A DNA stretch of 55,687 bases from contig CATJWN010000052.1 of NCBI GenBank assembly GCA_949745595.1, forward strand, positions 1 through 55,687, written 5' to 3'. The stretch comes from an uncultured Clostridia bacterium. Its GTDB lineage: Bacteria > Bacillota > Clostridia > TANB77 > CAG-508. Numbering within the stretch: the first letter of the stretch is position 1; every line of letters starts with the position of its first letter. A program made the translations under genes and the position numbers. Below the pieces are notes generated by a model. The model did no database searches. It saw nothing but the letters and a program-made list of their open reading frames with translations, and was not told where the DNA came from. Positions 37,351 to 45,899 of the stretch are shown piece after piece.

Positions 37351-38190
37351 TTATTTTACTTCGTGTATTTTTTCTCTTTCTTTTCCTTGCTTTATATAAT
37401 GTGATGGATTTTTACTAAATTCATGTGCAGCTTTTTTAAAGGCGCTACCATCAAGTATTTGAAGGGCAATTGTACTAGTAGCATATTCCTCGGATATAGA
37501 AGATAATTCTGGAGTTTCGTATAGATATCCAAATGGCACTCCACGTACAAAGTCTGAATTATATCTATATTTTTTTAGGAGCGTATCTGCTGGTACTTCT
37601 GGTTTAGCACCTTGCTCTAGTCTAAATTGTTCCCACTCACGTCTACCACGTTCTACTTCATCTTGAGAATAGGGAGGACCTAAATGAGGTTTCCTTGTTA
37701 TTGTTTCTAAAATTCTGTTTTTAAGATTGATGATTGGCGCTAGTATAGAACTTTGTAACTGTTCATATTCAGCCATAGCCCTTTCTACACTTAAATAATA
37801 TTCTAATAAATTAGCGTGTACTTGTTTTTGTGACACTTTTTCAGTTATAGAATTCCTAATATTGAATTCAGTTCTATTTAATCCAATTAATGCTTCACTA
37901 CATTTTTGAATAGCTTCATCAGTAGATTTAGAGCGTTTCCTTATCTCTCTTGCCTTAAAAATTCCTGCAACAGTATTGCTATGTGTGGTGTAAATATCGT
38001 TCCCACTTGCACAGAGTAAGATAAGTTGCTCCTCAGTTGTAAGATCTGGTTGTTCATTTCTGTTTAAGTAAAATTTTTTAAAGCCCTTTACTGTAAGCTC
38101 ATAAGGTACATTCATTGCAGGGTTTGGCTTTTGTGTGTAAGTAATCATAGTATCAGGTGCTCCTTGCAAGAATAATTCTAAATTATCCAT
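37351..38190 (-). CDS. Hypothetical soluble protein, 279 residues
   Basis: Not recognised. No signal or membrane segment. Mostly helical: EEQLILLCASGNDIYTTHSN, then a charged helical bundle (IFKAREIRKRSKSTDEAIQK) and a Gly/Pro-containing C-terminal half. It sits in reverse orientation between nrnA and truB, which are usually adjacent in this operon, so it is probably an insertion. RBS aaaggag. Confidence 0.7.
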   Translation of the reverse strand: MDNLELFLQGAPDTMITYTQKPNPAMNVPYELTVKGFKKFYLNRNEQPDLTTEEQLILLCASGNDIYTTHSNTVAGIFKAREIRKRSKSTDEAIQKCSEALIGLNRTEFNIRNSITEKVSQKQVHANLLEYYLSVERAMAEYEQLQSSILAPIINLKNRILETITRKPHLGPPYSQDEVERGRREWEQFRLEQGAKPEVPADTLLKKYRYNSDFVRGVPFGYLYETPELSSISEEYATSTIALQILDGSAFKKAAHEFSKNPSHYIKQGKEREKIHEVK

Positions 38191-38244
38191 AATTATCTCC
38201 TTTCTTTTTAAAACTAAACAAATGCTTTTCTATTATATCACAAT

Positions 38245-38273
38245 TTGCAAAGTACTGTCAAAAATGATATAAT
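38245..38273 (+). promoter_or_regulatory. Promoter of truB
   Basis: TTGCAA, 17-base spacer, TATAAT, 19 bases before the ATG. A minus-strand TATAAT (38232-38237) for the divergent gene lies beside it. Confidence 0.7.
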
Positions 38274-38292
38274 GCACAAAAAGAGGGATTTT

Positions 38293-39142
38293 ATGAACGG
38301 TATTATAATAATAAATAAGCCTCAAGGCTTTACTTCTCAAGATGTTGTATCAAAAACAAAGAAGATATTAAATCAAAAAAAAGCTGGTCATACTGGTACT
38401 TTGGATCCACTAGCAACAGGAGTATTACCAGTACTTTTAGGAAATGCTACAAAACTTTCTAAGTATTTAATAGAACATGATAAAACATATATAGCTAAAA
38501 TACATTTAGGACAAAAAACTGAAACGGGTGATAGTGAAGGGAAAATTATAGAAGAAAAAATTGTACCTGAACTTTCCGTAAGAAAAATAGAAGAGACTTT
38601 GAATTGTTTTTTGGGAAAACAAATGCAACTTCCACCAATGTATTCTGCTATAAAAGTAAATGGAAAGAAATTATACGAATATGCAAGAGAAGGCAAAACA
38701 GCTGAAATACCTAAGCGAGAGATTGAAGTATACTCTATTTCTCTAATTAATTTCGAGAATAGTGAAATAGAATTTGAAGTATCAGTTTCTAAAGGTACAT
38801 ATATAAGAACATTATGTGAAGACATAGCGAAATGCTTAGGGACAGTCCGGATACATGAGTAAATTAACAAGAACAATAGTAGATAAATTTAAAATAGAAG
38901 ATAGTTATACTTTTGATAAAATAGAAAAAGGTGAGTACAAGCTTTGGACTATGGAAGAGATTTTTAAAGAGTTTCCAAGTCTAACTTTAAATACGAGAAA
39001 AAAAGAACTTTTCTTAAATGGTGTTATGTTAACTTTTGAGGTAGAAGAAGGTCTATACAATATATATTCAGATAATAAATATGTAGGGCTAGGGACTGTT
39101 AAAAATCAGCTACTTAAGAGAGACATTGTAGAAATAGATTAA
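38293..39142 (+). CDS. truB: tRNA pseudouridine-55 synthase, read through one CGG +1 site
   Basis: Conceptual 282 residues if the C at 38848 is skipped (Gly186). Start ATG 38293 follows aagaggg; upstream codons in frame lie in the promoter. Catalytic Asp38 in [15 protein letters not shown], then [39 protein letters not shown], and after the site [18 protein letters not shown], exactly the TruB order. Without the shift it ends 4 codons later, losing the C-terminal tRNA-binding part. Makes the T-loop pseudouridine of tRNAs. Confidence 0.94.
38848..38850 (+). other. CGG +1 frameshift / quadruplet site 5 (truB)
   Basis: Incoming ACA GTC CGG ATA CAT GAG TAA; skipping C gives ACA GTC GGA TAC ATG AGT AAA, continuing TruB. 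Confidence 0.9.
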
Positions 39143-39154
39143 GTGTGATATAAT
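39126..39154 (+). promoter_or_regulatory. Promoter of ispG inside the truB 3' end
   Basis: TTGTAG, 17-base spacer, TATAAT; 22 bases before the ispG ATG. Confidence 0.65.
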
Positions 39155-39176
39155 GCTTATACGAAAGGAAAAATAT

Positions 39177-40235
39177 ATGTATAAAAGAAATGAAACTAGA
39201 CCGATTTATGTAGGTAATGTACAAGTTGGTGGACAAAATAAAGTAGTTATTCAGTCTATGTGTAATACAAAAACTAAAGACGTAGAAGCTACGGTTAATC
39301 AAATTTTAAGATTAGAGAAATTAGGCTGTGAAATTGTAAGAGTTGCATGTTTAGATATTGAAGATGCAAGAGCTATAAAAGAAATAAAAGAGAAGATTCA
39401 TATTCCAATAGTTGCAGACATTCATTTTGATTATAAAATAGCGTTAGAAGCGATAAAATCGGGTGTAGATAAAATACGTATAAATCCCGGAAACATCGGA
39501 GATGAAGAAAAAACTAGAGCAGTTGTAGAAGCTTGCAAAGCAAATAAGATTCCAATAAGAATTGGTGTAAATGGTGGCTCTTTAGAGAAAGACTTATTAG
39601 AAAAATATGGAAAACAATGTAGCGATGCAATGGTAGAAAGCGCAAAACGCCACGTAGAGATATTAGAGAAATTAGATTTTTATGATATAGCTATTTCTCT
39701 TAAAGCTTCAGATTTAGATATGTGTATTGAAGCGTATGAAAAAGCTGCTAAGGAGTTTGAATATCCTTTACATCTTGGTATAACAGAAGCAGGTACTGTG
39801 TTTTCTGGAACAATAAAATCAAGTATAGGCTTAGGTATACTTTTAAGAGAAGGGATTGGAGATACCATAAGAGTTTCTTTATCTGATGATCCTTGCGAGG
39901 AAGTACCAGTTTGCAAAGAAATACTTAAAGACTGTAATTTATATAGTAACAGTCCAAAACTTGTTTCTTGCCCAACCTGTGGACGTATACAGTATGATAT
40001 GATACCAATTGCAAAAGAGATGGAAGCTTTTTTACAGACTTTAGAAGCAGATATCACAGTTGCTATTATGGGATGTGCAGTAAATGGACCAGGAGAAGCA
40101 AGAGAAGCAGACATTGGAATTGCAGGTGGAGTTAACGAAGCTTTGTTATTTAAGAAAGGCGAAATTATAAGAAAGATAAAACAAGAGAAAATAGTAGAAG
40201 AACTAAAGAAAGAAATTTTAGAGATGATTAAATAA
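39177..40235 (+). CDS. ispG: 4-hydroxy-3-methylbut-2-enyl diphosphate synthase
   Basis: 352 residues from the ATG at 39177 (gaaagga RBS). [4Fe-4S] enzyme of the MEP isoprenoid pathway. N-terminal barrel with [19 protein letters not shown] and [15 protein letters not shown]-terminal ferredoxin-like domain with [10 protein letters not shown] and [11 protein letters not shown] carrying the cluster cysteines. Confidence 0.96.
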   Translation: MYKRNETRPIYVGNVQVGGQNKVVIQSMCNTKTKDVEATVNQILRLEKLGCEIVRVACLDIEDARAIKEIKEKIHIPIVADIHFDYKIALEAIKSGVDKIRINPGNIGDEEKTRAVVEACKANKIPIRIGVNGGSLEKDLLEKYGKQCSDAMVESAKRHVEILEKLDFYDIAISLKASDLDMCIEAYEKAAKEFEYPLHLGITEAGTVFSGTIKSSIGLGILLREGIGDTIRVSLSDDPCEEVPVCKEILKDCNLYSNSPKLVSCPTCGRIQYDMIPIAKEMEAFLQTLEADITVAIMGCAVNGPGEAREADIGIAGGVNEALLFKKGEIIRKIKQEKIVEELKKEILEMIK

Positions 40236-40236
40236 T

Positions 40237-40827
40237 ATGAAGAAAAAATTAGTTGTAGTATTAATAATTTGCTTAAGTTTACTAATATTTCACAACTTTC
40301 TAATTAGGCAATATTTTATTTCCAAAATTGAATATGTAGATTATGACGAATACATTTTGCTAGATTATCTAAATGGCAAGAAAAATAAAGCTAGCTATGT
40401 TGGTGCTGATTTTATGATAGTGATTGGTTATAATGCAGAAGAAAAGATTGAATGTGTTTGGACGTATGATTATGACAAAAGAATAGAATATCAATATAAT
40501 ATGCAAGAAGATGATTTGAAGAAAGTTGGTAATAATGAGGATAGACCTATTAATTTGAATAATGGGCAATTGACAGCATTATTAAAAAACAATACGAAAT
40601 TTAAACTCATAGGGACAGATGAAATAAACAATAGAAGTTGTTATATTTTAGAGTTTAAAACAAGTGAGGCAAGTGTTATAGCAATATATTTGGACAAGGA
40701 ATTATTGTATACAGTGAAATATGTAGAGAAATTCATTGGAGAAAGAAAAGAGAAAAATATAATTAATGATTATGAATTGGATTTAGAATTAAAACACAGA
40801 GATATATTTAAAGAATATATAAATTAA
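40237..40827 (+). CDS. Membrane-anchored hypothetical protein, 196 residues
   Basis: Begins 1 base after the ispG stop. One N-terminal hydrophobic helix (LVVVLIICLSLLIFHNFLI, about 5-24), no lipobox, then an outward domain with many Tyr and charged residues, including NNRSCYILEFKTSEASVIAI, a strand pattern reminiscent of LolA-like or sigma-regulatory lipoproteins. Family not assigned. Confidence 0.65.
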   Translation: MKKKLVVVLIICLSLLIFHNFLIRQYFISKIEYVDYDEYILLDYLNGKKNKASYVGADFMIVIGYNAEEKIECVWTYDYDKRIEYQYNMQEDDLKKVGNNEDRPINLNNGQLTALLKNNTKFKLIGTDEINNRSCYILEFKTSEASVIAIYLDKELLYTVKYVEKFIGERKEKNIINDYELDLELKHRDIFKEYIN

Positions 40828-40830
40828 CAA

Positions 40831-40857
40831 AACAGACGTCCTTTAGGGGCGTCTGCT
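40831..40857 (-). terminator. GC-rich terminator of the secreted-protein cassette
   Basis: Stem cagacg.cc / gg.cgtctg with short loop; on the minus strand it is followed by ttttgtt, so it best serves the reverse gene at 40883, though it also follows the forward gene. Confidence 0.65.
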
Positions 40858-40861
40858 TTGC

Positions 40862-40873
40862 GGTAGAGATGCT
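40862..40873 (+). repeat. 12-bp inverted repeat, left copy
   Basis: ggtagagatgct, the exact reverse complement of 41423-41434. The pair brackets the secreted-protein gene. Confidence 0.85.
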
Positions 40874-40882
40874 TAAAAATTT

Positions 40883-41395
40883 TTAATCAGTATACAGGTT
40901 GAAGGCAAAAATCACCTCTGTGTTGGAACCACCATAGGGGTTGTATACCACAACGGTGTAAGTACCGCCACCGAGGTCCACAGAGCCAGAACCAGTATGG
41001 TTTGAAGCATTGAAGGGACCAACAGGAGTGTAACTGCCTGCTGTACCTGTTCCTCTATAGAACCGCAGATAGCACTGCGATCCACCATAAAAGGAATAGG
41101 AAAACTTCATTGTGCCACCGGGAATGTTGGTGTATACAGCTCCTTCGCTTCTCATGCCACCGAACACACCAGAGCTCACGCCCGACGTTGGGTAGTAGCT
41201 CTTATGTGCATAAGGGACTGCTGCTTCTGCTGCGAAGCTCAGGGCTTCCGGGGTAGGAACCAAGGCATTTTCCGCGTCCGCTACTGCAGACACCATGCTG
41301 GGTTCTGCCGCAAAAGCCGGAGCTGTCATGGTCACAGAGAAGAGCATTGCGATTGTCAGGAAAAGCGCTAAGGGTTTGCTGAGACATTTCTTCAT
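40883..41395 (-). CDS. Secreted protein in GC-rich foreign cassette
   Basis: 170 residues from the ATG at 41395, chosen because aaaggag is 8 bases upstream; the longer frame upstream lacks a ribosome site. Clear signal peptide: KKCLSKPLALFLTIAM then LFSVTMTAPAFAAEP, with AxA cleavage near residue 30. Mature part is Gly/Ser/Tyr/Thr-rich and strand-forming (SGSVDLGGGTYTVVVYNPYG), perhaps a small jelly-roll domain. Near 50% GC and one in-frame CGG (41063-41065) read naturally as Arg. Probably horizontally acquired from a higher-GC gut Firmicute. Confidence 0.8.
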   Translation of the reverse strand: MKKCLSKPLALFLTIAMLFSVTMTAPAFAAEPSMVSAVADAENALVPTPEALSFAAEAAVPYAHKSYYPTSGVSSGVFGGMRSEGAVYTNIPGGTMKFSYSFYGGSQCYLRFYRGTGTAGSYTPVGPFNASNHTGSGSVDLGGGTYTVVVYNPYGGSNTEVIFAFNLYTD

Positions 41396-41422
41396 GAAAA
41401 AAACTCCTTTCTTGAAACACGC

Positions 41423-41434
41423 AGCATCTCTACC
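41423..41434 (-). repeat. 12-bp inverted repeat, right copy
   Basis: agcatctctacc; pairs with 40862-40873. In the minus-strand mRNA this puts complementary 12-mers in the 5' leader and just after the stop codon. Confidence 0.85.
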
Positions 41435-41564
41435 TATAAACATCACTGGTGATACTGGGCTTTCCAGTGCTGTCTATCAAAAAAATAACAATGTGCAAAG
41501 CACGGGTATTAAAACTGTAAGTATTATATCACGTTTTTGTCAAAAATACAAATGATTTTATTAC

Positions 41565-41593
41565 TTGAAAAAATTTATACTAAATGATATATT
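41565..41593 (+). promoter_or_regulatory. Promoter of the sigma-fusion gene
   Basis: TTGAAA, 17-base spacer, TATATT; 33 bases before the TTG start. A minus-strand TATAAT at 41523-41528 probably serves the secreted-protein gene. Confidence 0.6.
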
Positions 41594-41626
41594 AATTCTA
41601 TTATATATACGAAGGAAGAGATGTAA

Positions 41627-43045
41627 TTGGAAGAGTTAGTTGAAGAAATTAAAAACGGTAATAAAGATTTATATGTAAAAGTTGTAGAAGAGCTAAAAGA
41701 CTATTTACATGATGTTGCAGTATCATATTTAACTAGTGAAGAATTTGCAGAAGATGCTGTGCAAGAAACTTTTATTCAAGCTTATGATAAACTTGAACAA
41801 TTAAGAGAACCTAAATATTTTAAAACATGGATTACTAAAATTTTAATGAACAAGTGTCACGATATTAATGAAAGAGAAATGAACGATGAACTTACAAAGG
41901 ATAAATTAAAAGAACGTATAAAAGAAGAATTAAGAGCTAAGGGACATAAAGTAGAATTTGATAAAAAGGATTTATTAGAAGATTTAAGTGAAAAAGAGAG
42001 AAATCTTGTAAATTTATATTATGAAGAAGGTTATAGTATTCCTGAAATTAGTAGAATTCTTAATATGAACCCAAATACTGTAAAAAGTTTCTTGTGTAGA
42101 GCAAGAAAGAAACTTCGTATTGCAAGAAAAAGTTATACAAAACTATCAAGGTTTATTATTTTTATATTTGCATTCATATTAGTAACATCTGGAATTACTT
42201 TTGGTGGAAGATTTATAAACAGTCTAAAAGAGAAATTAGTTATGTTCCAAATTATATCTACAAACGGAATTGCTGATGCAAAAGACTATGTAGAAAAGAT
42301 AGATACAGAATTTGTATATTATAATGATGTAGGAATTAAAATAGATAGTGTTGCAATGGATGATAAGTTATTATATCTTTCATATTTGGTAAATACTAAA
42401 GAAGATATTAAGGATATTATACTAGAAGAATATTCTATTAAAGATGAGTCTGGAAATCTTTTAGCAGTAGGAATTGAGGATAATACTAATAATGTTTATA
42501 CTTCCGATTATAGTAGTGGCGGAGTAAGTTATAGTACAAAGCCGATCAAAGAGTTAGAGGGTATATGGTCATATTCTACTACTTTCCAAGCAGTATATAA
42601 TAAGAACTACCCACACTCACATAAAATTTATATAGATATAGAGAAATTATCTATTTTAATTGGCAAAGATAGAAAAATAGTTCAAGGTTCTTGGAAGTTT
42701 GAAATAGAGCTTCCAGACAAGTTTTATAATAGAACATCAGAAAGCTATAAATATGAAGACAATAATAAAATCAAAAACATAAATACCAGTTTAAATGATT
42801 TATCTTTTGAACTTGAAATAGAATTTAATGAAAATGTAGATGCTGATGTTCTAACTTCAAATAATTTAATATTAGAAAATGCAAATGGTGAACTAATTAG
42901 TTGTTATTCAAAAATTATTGGAAGAAATAGAGTAAAATATATTTGTGATATTAGTAAACATTCTGCAAATACTAATGAATTAAGCTTTTATATTAAGTAT
43001 AATAAAGGCTCAGATAAGTATGTAGATATTATTTTAGAAAAATAA
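41627..43045 (+). CDS. ECF-like sigma factor fused to membrane-anchored extracellular domain
   Basis: 472 residues, TTG start after gaaggaag. N-terminal sigma-70 region 2 (about 20-80, FAEDAVQETFIQAYDKLEQL, KTWITKILMNKCHD) and region 4 (about 118-165, LSEKERNLVNLYYEEGYSIP, MNPNTVKSFLCRARKKL). One membrane helix (about 174-193), then about 280 residues outside resembling the DUF4179/DUF5643 proteins that usually sit in a separate anti-sigma partner. The one-chain arrangement suggests a self-tethered sigma factor. Ends back to back with the Spo0A-like gene. Confidence 0.85.
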   Translation: MEELVEEIKNGNKDLYVKVVEELKDYLHDVAVSYLTSEEFAEDAVQETFIQAYDKLEQLREPKYFKTWITKILMNKCHDINEREMNDELTKDKLKERIKEELRAKGHKVEFDKKDLLEDLSEKERNLVNLYYEEGYSIPEISRILNMNPNTVKSFLCRARKKLRIARKSYTKLSRFIIFIFAFILVTSGITFGGRFINSLKEKLVMFQIISTNGIADAKDYVEKIDTEFVYYNDVGIKIDSVAMDDKLLYLSYLVNTKEDIKDIILEEYSIKDESGNLLAVGIEDNTNNVYTSDYSSGGVSYSTKPIKELEGIWSYSTTFQAVYNKNYPHSHKIYIDIEKLSILIGKDRKIVQGSWKFEIELPDKFYNRTSESYKYEDNNKIKNINTSLNDLSFELEIEFNENVDADVLTSNNLILENANGELISCYSKIIGRNRVKYICDISKHSANTNELSFYIKYNKGSDKYVDIILEK

Positions 43046-43693
43046 TTAACTTGCATATTTTACTTTTTGAAGTACATAATGTAATACCGTTTTAACACCA
43101 ATTCTACTGCTAGTTTTAAAATCAGAGACTTTGAATAGTTCTTTATTCTTAGTGCTTTTAAGCATTCTAGCAGTAGCATAGTTTACATTACTTTTTACAA
43201 CATTTGTAGATACACCAAACTTTTCTGCAAGCATTGGGTAAATATTACTAGCAATACTTTTTTCTAATGAAGTATCGTTAGAAAAGTACATTATTTTAAG
43301 TGCTTCTAATATGTACTTAGTACCTAAAATTGATGCATTATAACCTAATAGTACTAACTCAGAATATAGTCTAGTATCAAGATATTTGCTGGATAATATT
43401 TTAGAAACATTTTCTATGTTCTTAATAATTAAATCAATATTATCCTTAGGAAGTGCATGTTCATTATTATCCGCCTCGGTTAAGTAAATTATTTTGCAAT
43501 TTTCGAATTTGTTTTCTAAACCTGTATTATAAAATTCATAATCTGCTAAAATTAAATCGAACTCATATATGTATGAAAGTTCTTCTAAAGAATTAACTAT
43601 AAAAGAAATCCTAATTTCCTTATTTAATGCGCTTATGGCGTTCATAAGTGTTTTACAATAATAAATATTTTTATCTAAAAGTAGTATGTTCAT
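43046..43693 (-). CDS. Degenerate receiver protein with Spo0A-like C-terminal domain
   Basis: 215 residues. Receiver-like N-terminus (MNILLLDKN; DLILADYEF with Asp51 at the phosphorylation position), but the acidic pair is D7-K8 and no clear conserved Lys is visible, so phosphorylation is doubtful. The C-terminal half resembles the Spo0A DNA-binding domain: GYNASILGTKYILEALKIMY, SIASNIYPMLAEKFGVSTNV, VVKSNVNYATARM. Possibly a diverged sporulation-type regulator. RBS gaaggaaa. Confidence 0.72.
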   Translation of the reverse strand: MNILLLDKNIYYCKTLMNAISALNKEIRISFIVNSLEELSYIYEFDLILADYEFYNTGLENKFENCKIIYLTEADNNEHALPKDNIDLIIKNIENVSKILSSKYLDTRLYSELVLLGYNASILGTKYILEALKIMYFSNDTSLEKSIASNIYPMLAEKFGVSTNVVKSNVNYATARMLKSTKNKELFKVSDFKTSSRIGVKTVLHYVLQKVKYAS

Positions 43694-43744
43694 TTTTTTC
43701 CTTCTCTCCCCCCATAATATTAGACGGTAAAAAATTCAAAATGG

Positions 43745-43773
43745 TTGCAAAAAAATAAAAATTTTTATATAAT
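43745..43773 (+). promoter_or_regulatory. Promoter of the 43795 membrane protein
   Basis: TTGCAA, 17-base AT-only spacer, TATAAT. Confidence 0.65.
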
Positions 43774-43794
43774 TTTTTTGAAAAGGAACGAATT

Positions 43795-45744
43795 ATGGAA
43801 AAAATAGTAGAATTTATTAAAAACAATAAGGTAATTTTTATAGCAATATTAATTACTGTAATTATTGAAATTTTTTTATGCAATTATGGATTTTTTAGAA
43901 CTTTACTAAGTTCGAATAAAAACATAAAACCAGATTTTGAAGTTGATGGTACAATGATATATGTGCCAAATATTGATGTAAAAGTTACTAGCATAAATTT
44001 TGAATATAGTAAGCCATTAACAGATAAAGTTACTTATAGTCTGTCATATCATCCAGAGGGGACTAGCAAGGAGATTGAAATTAATCCTAAGATAATTCTT
44101 CCAGATGATAAGCAGTACATTAATTTTAATACAGGTACTAACTGTAAAGGGATAATAATAGATAGGCTAACTGAGACGGATTTAAGTTTAGATAGTGTGA
44201 TACTAAATCACCCTAATATGGATATTAATATAACTAGAATGTTTTTGATTTTTCTAGTAGTTGTATTTGTTATACAAGTAAGAAGGGGAAGCTTTTTTGA
44301 GAAACAATATGATAGAACTTCAAACAAAGATAATGCAGTGTTTTTAATAAATTTAGCTACTATAATGGCATTTATAGTACTATATATGATATGCCAGTTT
44401 AATATAACAAATTTCATTTTAAAACCAGAAGAGATAGAACCAACAGATTGTATTTTAGGGCAAACAGAAGCTATTGCAAATGGACAAATAGAGCTATTAG
44501 AAGAGCCTTCAGAAGAATTAAAGACTATGGAGAATCCTTATGACAGTGAAAAAAGAGACAATGAAGAAGTTCCATATTTGTATGATGTAACTTATTATGA
44601 TGGACATTATTATAGCTATTTTGGAATTGCGCCAATATTAACACTAATATTGCCTTTTAGAATTATAACAGGAAATTATATGCCAACTTGTATTTTTAAT
44701 ATAGTGTATATATTAATTGCAGTATTTGCATTATATAATTTATACAAGAAATTGGTAGATAGATATATACAAAAAGTATCTTTATATAATTACTATTTAG
44801 GCTTTTATGCAATATTATTTGCCTCAAATATATTCACCTTATTTAGAGGTATGAAATATGATATTGTAATAACTTCAGGCTTAGCATTTTTACTTATTTC
44901 TTTGAACTTAAGTTTATCAATTTATAATAATACTAAGTTTAAGTTCCTAAAATTAGTGTTACTAGGTATTACTACAGCGTTAATAGTTTTATCAAAACCA
45001 AATTTGATTGTATATTACTTTTTAATACTTTTCTTTGTGTTTTGTAGTATGAAGGAAAAGACGATGAAAGAAAAAATAAAAGATTTAAGTTTTGCCTTTG
45101 TACCGCTTGGAATTTTGGCGATATTCCAAATGTATTTAAATTATATAAGGTTTGATGGTATTTTTGAGTTTGGTGCACAGTATCAGCTATCAGGACTTAA
45201 TGTTACCACTAGTATGGGTTTTAGTTTAACAAAAGCTTATGCGATTATAATGGAGTATCTGTTTAGAGTACCTACTATAAATCCACTTAAATTTCCATTT
45301 GTTTTTCCAAATGTTGATACAGCATTTACTGCTATAAATGAAGTATGTTATGAAAATAAACTAATTGGATTAGCAACTATTCCAATTTTTTGGGCATACT
45401 TATTAAATAGGGATATAAAGAAAGATAAAGAATTAAAATGGTTTATAAACACATGTCTAATAGTTTCTATTTTAGGAATGTTAGCTGCTGGATGTACAGG
45501 TGGAATTTGTGAAGCTTATGCAATAGATTTTAAACTAATACTTAGCATAGGTGCAGTTATTTTACTACTTAAGTGGGTAGAAACTGAAAAAGGGGAAGAT
45601 AGGAATAAAATATTTTTAATTTTATGTGTAGCTACAATTTTCCTAATGTTACCACTTAGTTTTACTACTGAAAGTGCTTTCTTAAGCAATTTTGCAAGTA
45701 ATGTATCAGTATATTTGAAAAATGTATTTGAATTTTGGGCATAA
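43795..45744 (+). CDS. Large polytopic membrane protein, GT-C-like
   Basis: 649 residues. One N-terminal helix (14-34), a beta-rich outer domain (about 40-140), then about 11 membrane helices. An outer loop after helix 3 (TDCILGQTEAIANGQIELLE; YYDGHYYSYFGIAPILTLIL) recalls GT-C glycosyltransferases and the Wzy/PMT-like proteins of Firmicutes, where such a loop reads DGKYYsyfGi. Probably acts in cell-surface polysaccharide assembly; substrate unknown. RBS aaaagga. Confidence 0.7.
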   Translation: MEKIVEFIKNNKVIFIAILITVIIEIFLCNYGFFRTLLSSNKNIKPDFEVDGTMIYVPNIDVKVTSINFEYSKPLTDKVTYSLSYHPEGTSKEIEINPKIILPDDKQYINFNTGTNCKGIIIDRLTETDLSLDSVILNHPNMDINITRMFLIFLVVVFVIQVRRGSFFEKQYDRTSNKDNAVFLINLATIMAFIVLYMICQFNITNFILKPEEIEPTDCILGQTEAIANGQIELLEEPSEELKTMENPYDSEKRDNEEVPYLYDVTYYDGHYYSYFGIAPILTLILPFRIITGNYMPTCIFNIVYILIAVFALYNLYKKLVDRYIQKVSLYNYYLGFYAILFASNIFTLFRGMKYDIVITSGLAFLLISLNLSLSIYNNTKFKFLKLVLLGITTALIVLSKPNLIVYYFLILFFVFCSMKEKTMKEKIKDLSFAFVPLGILAIFQMYLNYIRFDGIFEFGAQYQLSGLNVTTSMGFSLTKAYAIIMEYLFRVPTINPLKFPFVFPNVDTAFTAINEVCYENKLIGLATIPIFWAYLLNRDIKKDKELKWFINTCLIVSILGMLAAGCTGGICEAYAIDFKLILSIGAVILLLKWVETEKGEDRNKIFLILCVATIFLMLPLSFTTESAFLSNFASNVSVYLKNVFEFWA

Positions 45745-45867
45745 GTTAGCTGTTTGAGCGGAGCGAATTACAGATAACTTACACATTGGAGCAACAAAAA
45801 TGAGCAAAGCGAAATTTTTGTGATAAGCGGAGATGTGATCTTTAAAAAACTGTTTGAGCGGAGAAAC
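45743..45867 (+). repeat. Array of three hairpins with GAGCrrAG loops
   Basis: Hairpin 1: aagttagctgt / acagataactt (one mismatch), loop containing gagcggagcgaa. Hairpin 2: acaaaaat / atttttgt (45794-45821), loop exactly gagcaaagcgaa. Hairpin 3: gttt / aaac (45852-45867), loop gagcggag. The 14-mer ctgtttgagcggag repeats exactly 100 bases apart (45750, 45850). Intergenic, after the membrane protein. Confidence 0.7.
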
Positions 45868-45869
45868 TA

Positions 45870-45897
45870 AAAAAATGGACTATATAGTCCATTTTTT
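45870..45897. terminator. Bidirectional terminator
   Basis: Perfect palindrome around tggactatatagtcca with A-run before and T-run after, between converging genes. Confidence 0.85.
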
Positions 45898-45899
45898 AA

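Noticed and set aside
41295-41555. Forward frame opposite the secreted protein's signal peptide
   Set aside because: Antisense shadow; the reverse gene has a signal peptide and ribosome site.
45743-45867. CRISPR array or integron attC sites
   Set aside because: Only three unequal units with differing stems and no constant spacer length; no cas or integrase genes.
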